NCBI RefSeq assembly: GCF_023101765.2
Contig: NC_064213.1
Location: 10,726,001-10,790,000, forward strand
Length of the DNA stretch: 64,000 nucleotides
Source: Spodoptera frugiperda
Lineage: Eukaryota > Arthropoda > Insecta > Lepidoptera > Noctuidae
Direction of reading: 5' to 3'
In this document: piece after piece, positions 41,601 to 48,183 of the stretch
Position numbering within the stretch: the stretch's first letter is position 1
Layout of the letters: the number at the start of each line of letters is the position of its first letter
Notes under the pieces: model-generated
Database searches by the model: none
The model's input: only the letters and a program-made list of their open reading frames with translations
What the model was told of the DNA's origin: nothing
Translations under genes and position numbers: made by a program

Positions 41601-42124
41601 CTTGGCGGTACGCTTTCTATTTTGATTTTGAAACAACAAGTGCAACCATAAGGATTCATGAAAATGCTACTTCCCAAAATCCTTCCCCAACATGAGCGTA
41701 GTATAACATGTGATGCGTTTGTCCAGAATGTGAAGCTGGAGAACTTCTCCACGAGTTGGGCGGACGGGCTGGCGTTCTGCGCGCTGGTGCACCACTTCCT
41801 GCCTGACGCCTTCGACTACTCCAAGCTCTCGCCTGAGAAACGCCGACACAACTTTACGCTCGCCTTCAAAATTGCCGAGTGAGTACCCATACCTAATATA
41901 CCTATAAACCTGAATAACCGATTCCTGGTTATAAGAAAATACACAGATACCTAATAGCATACATTTGTCAACCACTAATTATTGTTCCGCTTGTTTCCAG
42001 TGAGAAGGCGGGCATCTACCCCCTGCTAGACGTGGACGACATGGTGGCCATGCGCAAGCCGGACTGGAAGTGTGTGTTCACATACGTGCAGTCCATCTAC
42101 CGCCGGTTCAAGGACCAGGACTGA
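1..42124 (+). CDS. Smoothelin-like giant cytoskeletal protein with C-terminal calponin-homology domain (5'-partial gene)
   Basis: Likely actin-cytoskeleton-associated protein of the smoothelin family; the role is inferred from family. Coding exons by GT-AG and phase: 1-8620 (open to the left edge), 8709-9831, 10596-10813, 11230-11599, 14472-14576, 15504-15725, 16982-17118, 33158-33271, 35603-35678, 39650-39742, 39833-39926, 40482-40620, 41727-41878, 42001-42124 (TGA). About 3860 residues lie in the window on this route. The protein is mostly Ser/Pro/basic disorder with SP(D/E)RKP motifs. Two smoothelin-type helices (LLEQM-LEKVVGYEQRRRIR and LLRKL-LDECNDYEQRRRLR) precede a single CH domain with WCRDKT, FSTSWADGLAFCALVHHFLP and KPDWKCVFTYVQSIYRRF, the pattern of smoothelin rather than calponin. 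An alternative route ends in exon 35971-39323. The frame breaks once at 3935-3942. The true start is upstream of the window. Family call is strong; no species symbol is assigned. Confidence 0.9.
1170..1770 (+). repeat. 111-bp in-frame coding tandem repeat
   Basis: A 37-residue unit (SPTDNYPRTSSPTRPLDR followed by xESPTRPRASPERKxPxxx) recurs with its anchor AA(C/A)TATCC at 1191, 1302, 1413, 1587 and 1698, which are spacings of 111, 111, 174 and 111. The 174 is one unit plus a partial 63-bp unit. Because the unit is a multiple of three, copy changes keep the frame. Copies are diverged, so the array is old relative to the Wdr24 array. Confidence 0.9.
3935..3942 (+). other. A8 run at which the reading frame shifts
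   Basis: Upstream frame reads ...CCA ACA AAA AAA ATG TGT CAG ATA AAC CAC TAA. The protein-like frame resumes as AAT GTG TCA GAT AAA CCA. One extra A (A9) would make the exon continuous. The zero-frame codons also fit the slippery heptamer A AAA AAA, where a -1 slip gives exactly the downstream frame. An assembly error in a homopolymer is the simplest explanation. Confidence 0.85.
7170..7650 (+). repeat. Four diverged LSVSDKVxKF motifs in the giant exon
   Basis: The copies are ESLLSVTDKVSRFTKG (about 7175), KSDECLLSVSEKVNKFAKG (7313), YTKLSVHDKAHLFVETAE (about 7450) and KSDDCLLSVSDKVHKFVKTAE (7585), spaced roughly 135 bp apart. Each predicts a short amphipathic helix in otherwise disordered sequence. 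The motif is not one I can name. Confidence 0.7.
8709..9831 (+). CDS. Smoothelin-like gene, exon completing smoothelin motif 1
   Basis: This exon follows an 88-bp intron (8621-8708, TTTTCAG acceptor). It opens with LEKVVGYEQRRRIRSQIR, the second half of the first smoothelin-type motif, continues with SPERxxKSPER repeats, and has a region (NRFNEYASAYMKKVGLSEADK, about 9184-9243) that looks helical rather than disordered. It ends CAA G|GTAAGC in phase 1, after GPGPLDADGKPLFGIRALRNG, a less repetitive segment that resembles a short conserved linear motif. Reading continues past the donor to 10013 without a stop, but that stretch is AT-rich and intron-like. Confidence 0.88.
9832..10595 (+). other. 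Intron, 764 bp
   Basis: GTAAGC donor and CTGACGCAG acceptor. AT-rich; no gene or clear repeat was seen. Confidence 0.75.
10596..17118 (+). CDS. Smoothelin-like gene, five middle exons
   Basis: The exons are 10596-10813, 11230-11599, 14472-14576, 15504-15725 and 16982-17118; all have canonical acceptors and donors and joining phases of 1, 0, 1, 1, 1 and 0. The first encodes a VKGTVIRQEYHSRNGGEPEGTV-like low-repeat region ending GLAAITTTKKFGGDTGT. The second is highly charged (RREEIVGETRRIESRREEII and similar), probably a long single helix or coiled coil. The third and fourth are Ser/Thr-rich and end in VTGVQDILTRMKNAD. The fifth contains ALLNKFLGATVLMAGMQNYV, the only clearly hydrophobic helix-like segment. 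No named domain was recognised in these exons. Confidence 0.85.
12855..13041 (+). promoter_or_regulatory. Putative internal promoter and 5' leader before the alternative first exon
   Basis: This is a GC-rich island inside an AT-rich intron. It starts with overlapping inverted repeats (CGCACGC ... GCGTGCG and TAACGC ... GCGTTA, 12860-12888), has a TCAGT initiator match at 12943-12947, and runs into the CAAAATGG start at 13042. No TATA box was seen at the usual distance. Confidence 0.4.
13042..13105 (+). CDS. Candidate alternative first coding exon of the smoothelin-like gene
   Basis: The ATG at 13042 sits in an excellent insect start context (CAAAATGG) and opens a 21-codon frame (MDTSKDCGYNFKLLLSIYQR...). 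The frame ends CTC G|GTGAGT, a consensus donor in phase 1. The next downstream exon of the gene (14472) needs a phase-1 donor, so the join is in frame and would give a protein lacking the giant exon. A GC-rich stretch and a TCAGT initiator-like motif lie upstream at 12943-12947. A three-codon upstream reading frame begins at 13015. All of this is sequence fit only; transcript data would decide it. Confidence 0.6.
13683..13795 (+). repeat. LINE-tail-like interspersed repeat fragment
   Basis: The segment reads CTGAAGTGTTTGTTTGTTTG, then AACGCGCTTATCTCCGGAAC, and later TTGGATAGTCCATATACCGA followed by a pyrimidine-poor tail. From memory this pattern recurs widely in lepidopteran genomes and is usually assigned to RTE-type retroelement tails. 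A repeat-library search would confirm or reject it. Confidence 0.5.
14577..15503 (+). other. Intron, 927 bp
   Basis: GTCAGT donor and ATGTGCAG acceptor. It contains a tRNA-like SINE remnant at 14725-14800; otherwise nothing recognised. Confidence 0.75.
14725..14800 (-). mobile_element. tRNA-derived SINE remnant
   Basis: On the minus strand TAGCACAGTGG (14781-14791) matches a polymerase III A box, and GGTTCAATT (14740-14748) lies about 33 bp further on as a B-box-like motif. Spacing and order fit a tRNA-like SINE head. No complete tRNA cloverleaf was found, so it is not a tRNA gene. Confidence 0.45.
15726..16981 (+). other. Intron, 1.26 kb
   Basis: Donor GTTCGT (weaker than most here) and acceptor CGCCCCCAG. 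AT-rich; no gene seen. Confidence 0.75.
20100..20335 (+). promoter_or_regulatory. Candidate intronic promoter with non-coding first exon
   Basis: A CpG-rich stretch carries a perfect CRE palindrome TGACGTCA at 20110-20117. About 220 bp on is a strong donor, TTGTG|GTGAGT (after 20333). A second TGACGTCA lies at 20495-20502, just after a TTTTCAGTCG initiator-like motif at 20469. No start codon in a useful frame was seen, so any exon here would be untranslated. Confidence 0.3.
28475..28560 (+). repeat. Retroelement-tail-like repeat fragment
   Basis: Contains CCAAATTTCATCAAAATCAG, then TTCAGTAGTTTTAGCGTGAT and GGACAAACAAAC. This pattern is, from memory, a very common 3' tail of insect non-LTR elements. 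It is short, with no coding remnant next to it. Confidence 0.55.
32062..32086. repeat. TG dinucleotide microsatellite
   Basis: A run of (TG)n interrupted once by TATG. Confidence 0.9.
32466..32509. repeat. Four tandem copies of an 11-bp GC-rich unit
   Basis: GCGGGCAGCGT repeats at 32466, 32477, 32488 and 32499 with one or two changes, inside a CpG-rich island that stands out from the AT-rich intron. Confidence 0.85.
33158..35678 (+). CDS. Smoothelin-like gene, exon pair encoding smoothelin motif 2
   Basis: Exons 33158-33271 and 35603-35678 are separated by a 2.3-kb intron. Together they encode EDFDVDQCWDERLLRKL plus LDECNDYEQRRRLRARIR, a second smoothelin-type helical motif parallel to the one split at 8620/8709. 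The intron is phase 0 and falls at the same residue in both copies. The second exon's donor (GAA G|GTAATT) can join either 35971 or 39650 in frame. Reading through that donor stays open and protein-like to a further donor after 35752 (CGAAG|GTATCG), so a longer form of this exon is possible. Confidence 0.88.
33272..35602 (+). other. Intron, 2.3 kb, splitting smoothelin motif 2
   Basis: GTGAGT donor and CCTTGCAG acceptor. It holds the possible short first exon at 35396-35422. Otherwise no gene or repeat was recognised. Confidence 0.75.
35396..35422 (+). CDS. Possible alternative first exon (MLRGFQQLC)
   Basis: The ATG at 35396 opens nine codons ending at a consensus donor (TGT|GTGAGT) in phase 0, which joins in frame to exon 35603 (LDECNDYE...). 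The start context (GCACAATGT) is weaker than at 13042. Such a short frame could arise by chance. Confidence 0.3.
35971..39323 (+). CDS. Smoothelin-like gene, alternative proline-rich terminal exon
   Basis: This 3.35-kb exon is entered from the 35678 donor in phase 1 (TATTCCAG|CATGCG; ACASAVTEALAAAGEAEG) and ends at TAG 39321-39323 (EDLVSALA). It encodes about 1117 residues. The start is an Ala/Leu-rich helical segment (LLPLLQGLLGGGGERLLAGL...LLSLADRLEDALDAADRL). Then come Pro/Gln/His-rich disorder and short repeated motifs of the form (I/V)A-x-KF(D/E) near 36863 and 37972, GNIKNAFES (37296) and VPKLYEGGIAREEITEKKRT (39048). No named domain was recognised. The reading frame gives about 1117 codons without a stop, strong proof of coding. 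Use of this exon excludes the CH domain. No AATAAA was seen before the next exon, and a GTGAGT donor lies after the stop at 39376. Confidence 0.85.
39650..42124 (+). CDS. Smoothelin-like gene, CH-domain terminal exons
   Basis: The exons are 39650-39742, 39833-39926, 40482-40620, 41727-41878 and 42001-42124. The first two encode acidic/Ser-Thr linker and PKPVSPFAKFRQLEKQN. The last three carry the whole calponin-homology domain, starting at TIKERLLQWCRDKTRDYE, with the core FSTSWADGLAFCALVHHFLP and ending VFTYVQSIYRRFKDQD, four residues after the final helix. Single CH domains of this type in smoothelins sit at the extreme C-terminus, as here. All phases agree. The TGA is at 42122-42124. Confidence 0.93.
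39927..40481 (+). other. Intron, 555 bp
   Basis: GTAAGT donor and GGTTGTAG acceptor, between the linker exon and the first CH-domain exon. Nothing else seen. Confidence 0.75.
40621..41726 (+). other. Intron, 1.1 kb, inside the CH domain
   Basis: GTACAC donor and TTTGTCCAG acceptor. AT-rich; nothing else recognised. Confidence 0.75.
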
Positions 42125-42840
42125 CCGCCACCTGTTGGTCGCTCTCACGCGAGACGGGAACACCGTGTACTGTCACTGCAGACGTTGTGGAGCCTCGAGG
42201 GGTAATTGATTAGACTGCCTCGTAGTCTAAGCTGGCGATTATTTTTAGAAGGCTTCAGTGATTTAGTCGAGAGTACCTGTCAGCTGGCCCGGTCCACCCG
42301 GTGCGAAGGCAGCGTGCTGACAGTAGACGGTGTTCCCGCCGCGGGGGTTCAGGCGCCGGCGCCGAGTAGTAGAGCGCTGTAGTCACAAATAGTTCGTACG
42401 AAGTGTGTTATATAAATCCAAAGAGCGTATGTTGTTGATTTGTTCGTTTGTTATAAATGTTTATGTGTCAGTGTCCGCCCAACTCGTATCTCCAAGCGCT
42501 GTCTCGATACAGTCCTCCTATTTACTATTATCTCAAGATGTGATTTTTTCTACGTTAGCTTGTAAGTTGAACTAACATTTATATACCGAGCGACTACTGG
42601 TAGGTCGTAGCGTAGTTCCGCACTGCTGAGGATCGCTTGCACTTATATATCCACATAAGAGAGTAGTATCCTTGTTTATCAGTGTACATACTGTTTCACG
42701 ATTATTTAACATATTTTATGAATTTGATATTAATAATAACAGCGGCTTCATGTATTCGCTACTGATTTTATGAAATTTGATATTATTATATGATTATTAT
42801 GTTAATTTATATTGATAATGAAATAAATATTGATTAACAA
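42125..42840 (+). terminator. 3' UTR and poly(A) signal of the smoothelin-like gene
   Basis: About 700 bp follow the TGA before AATAAA at 42822-42827, which is followed within 25 bp by a T/G-rich stretch (TTTGTGTGTTA). This is the expected end of the CH-domain transcript. Confidence 0.75.
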
Positions 42841-42945
42841 AATATTTGTGTGTTATTTACAAATTTATTCGCAGCACCATTTTTCAGAAGGAAACATTTT
42901 GGAAGGTAATTATGTAGAGCTGACCACAATGACATATGTACCATC

Positions 42946-43278
42946 TTAGGGCCGGCGCTCACTGCCGGCCGTTATGGTATCGGAATAAAGTAACTAGAAC
43001 TCTAAAGTCATTAAAATAAGATGAGCGTATAATAATATGTATGTTAGTCCTTAAGGTATTTATCTATGGGTCAAAGTAGCCTGATAATAAAGATTAATTG
43101 AATTGAATTGAATAAGATTCAAAATAACTTGATTAGTGTTGAAATCCTTTGCCATGGCAAATAAGTTAAAATAATCAAGATACTGTGCTACGCAACAAAC
43201 AACAAAAAGCAACGGGTTTTTCACGGTACGGCATGGCCTGCAATGCCGTACCGAGCCGGTAGTGAGCGCCAGCCCTAA
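42946..43278. mobile_element. Non-autonomous DNA transposon (MITE) with about 25-bp terminal inverted repeats
   Basis: The left end TTAGGGCCGGCGCTCACT, followed by GCCGGC, is matched in inverted form at the right end (GCCGGTAGTGAGCGCC then AGCCCTAA), with two or three mismatches in 25. The element is 333 bp and non-coding. Inside, near 43093-43110, is a GAATT tandem tail preceded by CCTGATAATAAAG, so an older retroelement tail may be embedded. No convincing target-site duplication was found; superfamily is uncertain (hAT-like termini are possible). Confidence 0.75.
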
Positions 43279-44290
43279 ATGCGACTGAATACTACAAAAA
43301 TTAAGTTATTCAAAGATTTCTGGTAGGTATTAAAGTTAGTAGGTGTTTAAGTCATAATGTTTATCACAAGCATGAGCTCATAAGATAGGTACATATCTCC
43401 AGCACAATAGCGCTCTCTCTAATATCACTCGATACAACACCTTATGATCATTTCAACCACTTTTAACGTCATCATCATATTGTTGTCAAAAGCCGTTAAG
43501 GTTATATTTATTAGGTGATATATTTTTATCAGTAACATTAGAAAGAGCACATTGAGGAGTGTGAGTACACCTAGGTATAGTAGTAAAGTAGTTCATATAC
43601 CTAGGTGACGTAAGTAAAGAAAATAAAGTTCAAAGAAAATCAACAAAAATGTAAAGTAACTTCAAAAATATTTATTTGATGAAAACCAGAGCTACAGTGA
43701 CTTGTATTGGACGAAGCAGGCGTGGCGCCCCCGTGCCCCGGTGGCTGGGCCCGCCACGCACGCCTCAGGAAGTCACATGTTGGCCTAGATGTCACACCTT
43801 ACAGTCTTACATTAGAGTTACTTAGTGATGGGGTTCGCGTCTCTGATATGCCGTAATATTACCAAACCCATTAGAATTATAAAACAAGCGCCGGTAGTCA
43901 GCGTGAAACTCAAAAACGAAAATGTCATAGTTGCTGCAAAGTAATTAACTTGGCGGCCCACTGCCGTGCCTCCAGACAACAATTTAATTTAACCGAAAAT
44001 AATACTTGATTTTTTTGTAACGTAACGTGTATGCAGATACCTGCGAACAAAACAATATTATTTAATTAAACACAATATACAACTTACTCGCTCAACGACC
44101 CGCGGAGCCGAGGTGCCAACCCCACGGCGGGTGCTGCCAGCCACGACCCAAGCCGTATTACCTAAGTATCTAACATATTTAGTGGGTAACTAAGTCTGCC
44201 ATGCATTCATATTGATGCAGCAAACATATAGTACTTATGTAGTAAAATAGAGACTGTAAACGAAAAGTCGAGGATCAAACCATACTAACT
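43279..44290. other. Convergent intergenic region with the MARCH-like 3' UTR
   Basis: It lies between the smoothelin-like and MARCH-like genes, which converge. A minus-strand AATAAA (TTTATT on plus, 43671-43676) would end the MARCH-like transcript with a 3' UTR of about 0.6 kb. Two GC-rich patches (43710-43780 and 44098-44150) lie in that UTR; I do not recognise them. Confidence 0.5.
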
Positions 44291-46686
44291 TCATGGGTCG
44301 GGCAGATTGTACGGTAGTGCAACCATAAAAGGATCAGCGACATTAGTGCTCCTGTCGGCGGTGGCGTTTCCATCTTCGTCGCCCACCACCGTGGCGTCCG
44401 AGGGGTGCGGGGTGAGCGTGCTCTCCTCGTCCGCCAGCGTGACGTGCACGTGCAGCGTGCTGTCGCGCCACGCCTGCCACGACAGCTGGTGCTCCTGGAT
44501 CTTTAGCAGCATCCACGTCGTCAGCAGCCCGTTAAGCGCGCCTGGTGTGACCATGGAAAGACCCAGCAGTGATTATGGTGCATCTGAGACAATGAGATAT
44601 CATCCCATAAAACAAAATCTGCGTCTCATTAATAGTTATGTAACGTGATTGTTGGTCTCTGTTCAAAATAAACGTAGATATATGATAGATGATGATAGAT
44701 AAACTGTCTGAATATGGTACTTCTAGCTTTGTCGGCTCTCACCAATAACTCCAATGAGTAACGAGGAAAAGAGATTGGCAGCGAGTGCTGCGCCCCCGCC
44801 CCTGCGCGCTCCGGCCTGTAGCACGGCGTCGCAGGCGTGCAGCGCGCGCGCCGTGCCCAGCACGCTGGCCGTGCCCAACGCCAGCGCGCGCCACACGTCT
44901 GCCGCCAGCGCACGTCCGCGTCCGGACATCGCCCACTCTGCCATGGACCGCATCCATGACCATCTGGACCGAAGTACTTGTAATAGACTCCCGAAGGTTT
45001 TTATTAAACTACCAAAATCCACAAAAATAAGTAAAAGCATCTTTATGGAATGGACTTACATAGACTAAAGACAAACCGAGAGCAAACGTCTATTATAAAA
45101 ACGTGAGCAACTCACTTGTGACTTCTGGTGACAATGTAGTGATGCCTGCACAGCTCGCAGTAGGACGTGGCAGCCTGCAGCAGCCAGCGCTCCAGACAGG
45201 AGCGGTGCACGGCGGCGATGGTGCCCCGGCAGGAACATGGCCGCACCAGGCGCTCGGCAGACTCGCCGCCGAAGCAGATGCGGCAGATGTTGTCGGAGCG
45301 CAAGCTGCCCGTGAAGCTCGACACCTCCTTCGCGGCTTGCGAGCCCTAACCACAGTGCAAGCCAAACTCTATTGTCCACTTTTCCTAACCATACACAAGA
45401 CACATACCTGCTAAAAAGTAAATGTCTAGCTAGGTACTATAAAAGTCTAAGTCTAAGGGAGTTATAAACGGAGTAGCACGTGATTGGAATGCAGCTGTAC
45501 CTGTTTATTGAGCAGCAACGCGCAGACGGAGCTGAGGATGGACATGGAGCGGCCCGCTGGTTGCACTAGAGACGATGCGGGAGAAGAGAACGTCAGTGAG
45601 TCTGCGATGCGTGCGCGCATCTGACGCTGTTCCTCCGTGTCATTCGGATTCGCTACAATACGTATTATCATACATTCCTATAATCTGATTCAACTTTGTG
45701 ATTAATTAAAGTTGTACCTAGTACCTCCCTTGTTTCTATTATATCTACCTACATGTTTTTATTCTTAATATGACAATTTTTAATCTTCAAACCAAAGGTA
45801 GCCTATATTGCCATACAAAATCGAACACTGTGCTAATGTCCCCCCTTAATACTTTGCCCGATCGCATTTGCGATCACTAAATCAATAAGTCAGTTGTACA
45901 CAATTAGGCAGTTTTTACATTGTAATAATTTAATTAAACACACGGTAAAGTTATATGAAGCACAAGCTGCAAGTTACCTGGTGAAGAGATGCCGGGGGAG
46001 TACCGACAACTTATATCAGTCTGTTGGGCGGTGGAACGCAGTTCCTTATCTCTCTGGCTGCTAGTCGTATTTGTCTGGAGACCGTGAGGATGACAAAACA
46101 ACACACATGAACGAGTAGCTAAGAAAGGTATTCCAAGTTACTATTCTACGTGTGTCACTAAAAGAAAGGCGCTGATTACCGGTGTGTGCAACGAGGAGCA
46201 GCTAGAGGTGGACATGCTCATAGTAACCCTGCTGTCTGAGCGTTCGTAGCCCCAGAACATTAACAGGGTCTCCCCTTCGCCGACATTACACTCCTGAATG
46301 ATAAACCATAATATTTTTGATGAAAATATGTGGTAAAAATGTAGCTTTAAAGAATAACGATCTCGTAAGTAGCTATATGTATAGCAATCTGTACAAACAA
46401 ACTTTGCTACTCTAACAAATACCTACTAGTTTTCTAAAAGGCAATACATGACTATAACTTTAATGAAACGTTAACGTATATCAAACTAAACACAATTATG
46501 TACCCGCAAGAGATTCGAGTAACTACAAGTTCTATGGTATTGAAAATCGACTCTTTGCAAAGCTTGCTGGATCTTCGGCTTGTAAGCAATTGGAACAAGC
46601 ACAGCCTGCCTCAAGTTGTGAATAACATCACTTGGGAACTCCGTATCATTGCAATCAGTTAAATTGAATGTTACTAATTTACGCAT
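44291..46686 (-). CDS. MARCH-family membrane-associated RING-variant E3 ubiquitin ligase
   Basis: Transfers ubiquitin to membrane proteins, usually at endomembranes (family knowledge). Seven exons, in transcript order: 46686-46504, 46293-46180, 46074-45978, 45652-45501, 45345-45116, 44963-44743, 44541-44291; phases all agree, giving 415 residues. The first 180 residues are a Ser/Thr-rich tail with no recognised domain. The RINGv domain (about residues 205-252) has C-x2-C (CRIC), CSCRG, H-x2-C (VHRSC) and C-x2-C (CELC), the C4HC3 order typical of MARCH rather than classic RING. It is followed by two hydrophobic segments (WRALALGTASVLGTARAL and NLFSSLLIGVIGALNGLLTT) and a W-x2-W membrane-exit region like MARCH2/3. 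The N-terminal exons could in principle be a separate gene, but splicing is continuous. Divergent from eIF6. Confidence 0.85.
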
Positions 46687-47289
46687 CTTTCATCTTCATC
46701 GCGAATCATAATCGTACTTTTAATTTTGTAATAACGAAACAATAAATTACATAATTTCATCCATTTTTAACTTTAACAGGTCATGTCAGGGATGGCAGAA
46801 CTCATGGATTTTGTCAATATTACAAATATGTTTATTTTTTTAAATAGTTATTTCAAATAAGATTATTGTGATTTCTGACCCTTGTTTCTGACTATAATAA
46901 TTTTATTATTCAGAACGCTTCGTTAAGAAACTTTTTAAAATTTCGAACACATCTATAGGCAACCCCACTACTCATAAAAACCACAAACAGCGTTCCGTTT
47001 CCCGTACCTACATAGATCACATCTGTAACTTAACGAAGAAAGAAAAAGACAGCATTAGATCATAATACGGTATTTGCCGTACGAGTGACAGAGACGGTGT
47101 TCTATAATGTTGAAAATAGTTGTAAATGAATGTAACACAAAAAGATAAATAAAATCGTAATTCACTTGTCAAAGTGACGTAAATGTAACCATAAATCGAA
47201 GATATCCGTATTTTTTCGTTTCTCCACGTGAAGCTCAATTGTTGTGAAATACTTTGTAATTACAAGAAAAGTTCGTACTAGACAAAATC
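46687..47289. promoter_or_regulatory. Shared head-to-head promoter region, MARCH-like gene and eIF6
   Basis: 603 bp separate the two start codons, which point away from each other. AT-rich; no TATA box at a convincing position for either gene, as is usual for housekeeping genes. Confidence 0.6.
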
Positions 47290-48027
47290 ATGGCAGTCCG
47301 CGTCCAATTTGAAAATAATAATGAAGTAGGAGTGTTCAGTAAATTGACAAATTCCTATTGCCTTGTCGCAATCGGTGGATCGGAAAACTTTTACAGCGTG
47401 TTCGAGGCAGAATTGTCTGAAACCATACCCGTGGTGCATGTGAGCATTGCAGGGTGCAGAATCATTGGCCGTATGACGGTTGGAAACAAAAATGGACTTC
47501 TGGTGCCTTCATCGACAACAGACACAGAGTTGCAACATATTAGAAACAGTTTACCGGACGCCGTCAAAGTGCAGCGGGTGGAGGAGCGACTCAGTGCACT
47601 CGGGAACGTGATCGCTTGCAACGACTATGTGGCGCTCGTGCACCCAGACCTAGACCGAGACACAGAGGAAATACTCGCAGACACACTGGATGTGGAAGTG
47701 TTCAGACAAACAGTCGCAGGCAATGTTTTAGTCGGCTCGTACGCTGCGCTCAGTAATCGAGGCGGGCTCGTTCATCCCAAGACCACAATTCAAGACCAGG
47801 ATGAATTGTCATCTCTGCTGCAAGTACCATTGGTGGCGGGCACAGTGAACAGAGGTAGTGACGTCATTGCTGCAGGGATGGTGGTCAACGATTGGTGCGC
47901 ATTCTGTGGCTTAGACACAACATCAACAGAAATCTCAGTTATAGAAAGTGTATTCAAGCTGAACGATGCCAAGCCCACAGCCATCACATCAACTATGAGA
48001 GCATCCCTCATTGACAGCATGTCCTAA
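47290..48027 (+). CDS. eIF6: Eukaryotic translation initiation factor 6
   Basis: Anti-association factor that binds the 60S subunit and is needed for 60S biogenesis and nuclear export. The single uninterrupted frame encodes 245 residues, exactly the usual eIF6 length. It starts MAVRVQFENNNEVGVFSKLT, close to the near-invariant family start, and contains the pentein-fold repeats with NKNGLLVP, VQRVEERLSALGNVIACND, SNRGGLVHP and VVNDWCAFCGLDTT. The ATG context (AAAATCATGG) is acceptable and no upstream in-frame ATG extends it. AATAAA follows at 48178-48183. The gene is intronless here while all its neighbours have introns. It could therefore be a retrocopy, but the intact frame and conserved motifs argue that it is functional. 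Confidence 0.97.
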   Translation: MAVRVQFENNNEVGVFSKLTNSYCLVAIGGSENFYSVFEAELSETIPVVHVSIAGCRIIGRMTVGNKNGLLVPSSTTDTELQHIRNSLPDAVKVQRVEERLSALGNVIACNDYVALVHPDLDRDTEEILADTLDVEVFRQTVAGNVLVGSYAALSNRGGLVHPKTTIQDQDELSSLLQVPLVAGTVNRGSDVIAAGMVVNDWCAFCGLDTTSTEISVIESVFKLNDAKPTAITSTMRASLIDSMS

Positions 48028-48177
48028 CATCGAATTATTTGTAGACCAGACTGTTTGTGATATTATTTGTGTAATTTCCGACCCACTGTGCACAGAAATT
48101 ATCTCATTGATCAGATTTCATACCAAACCAATGAGCCTTGAAATTAATGTTCTCTGTTTAATTTGTAAACATAAGAA

Positions 48178-48183
48178 AATAAA
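48178..48183 (+). terminator. Poly(A) signal of eIF6
   Basis: AATAAA 151 bp after the stop, followed by a T-rich stretch. Confidence 0.7.
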
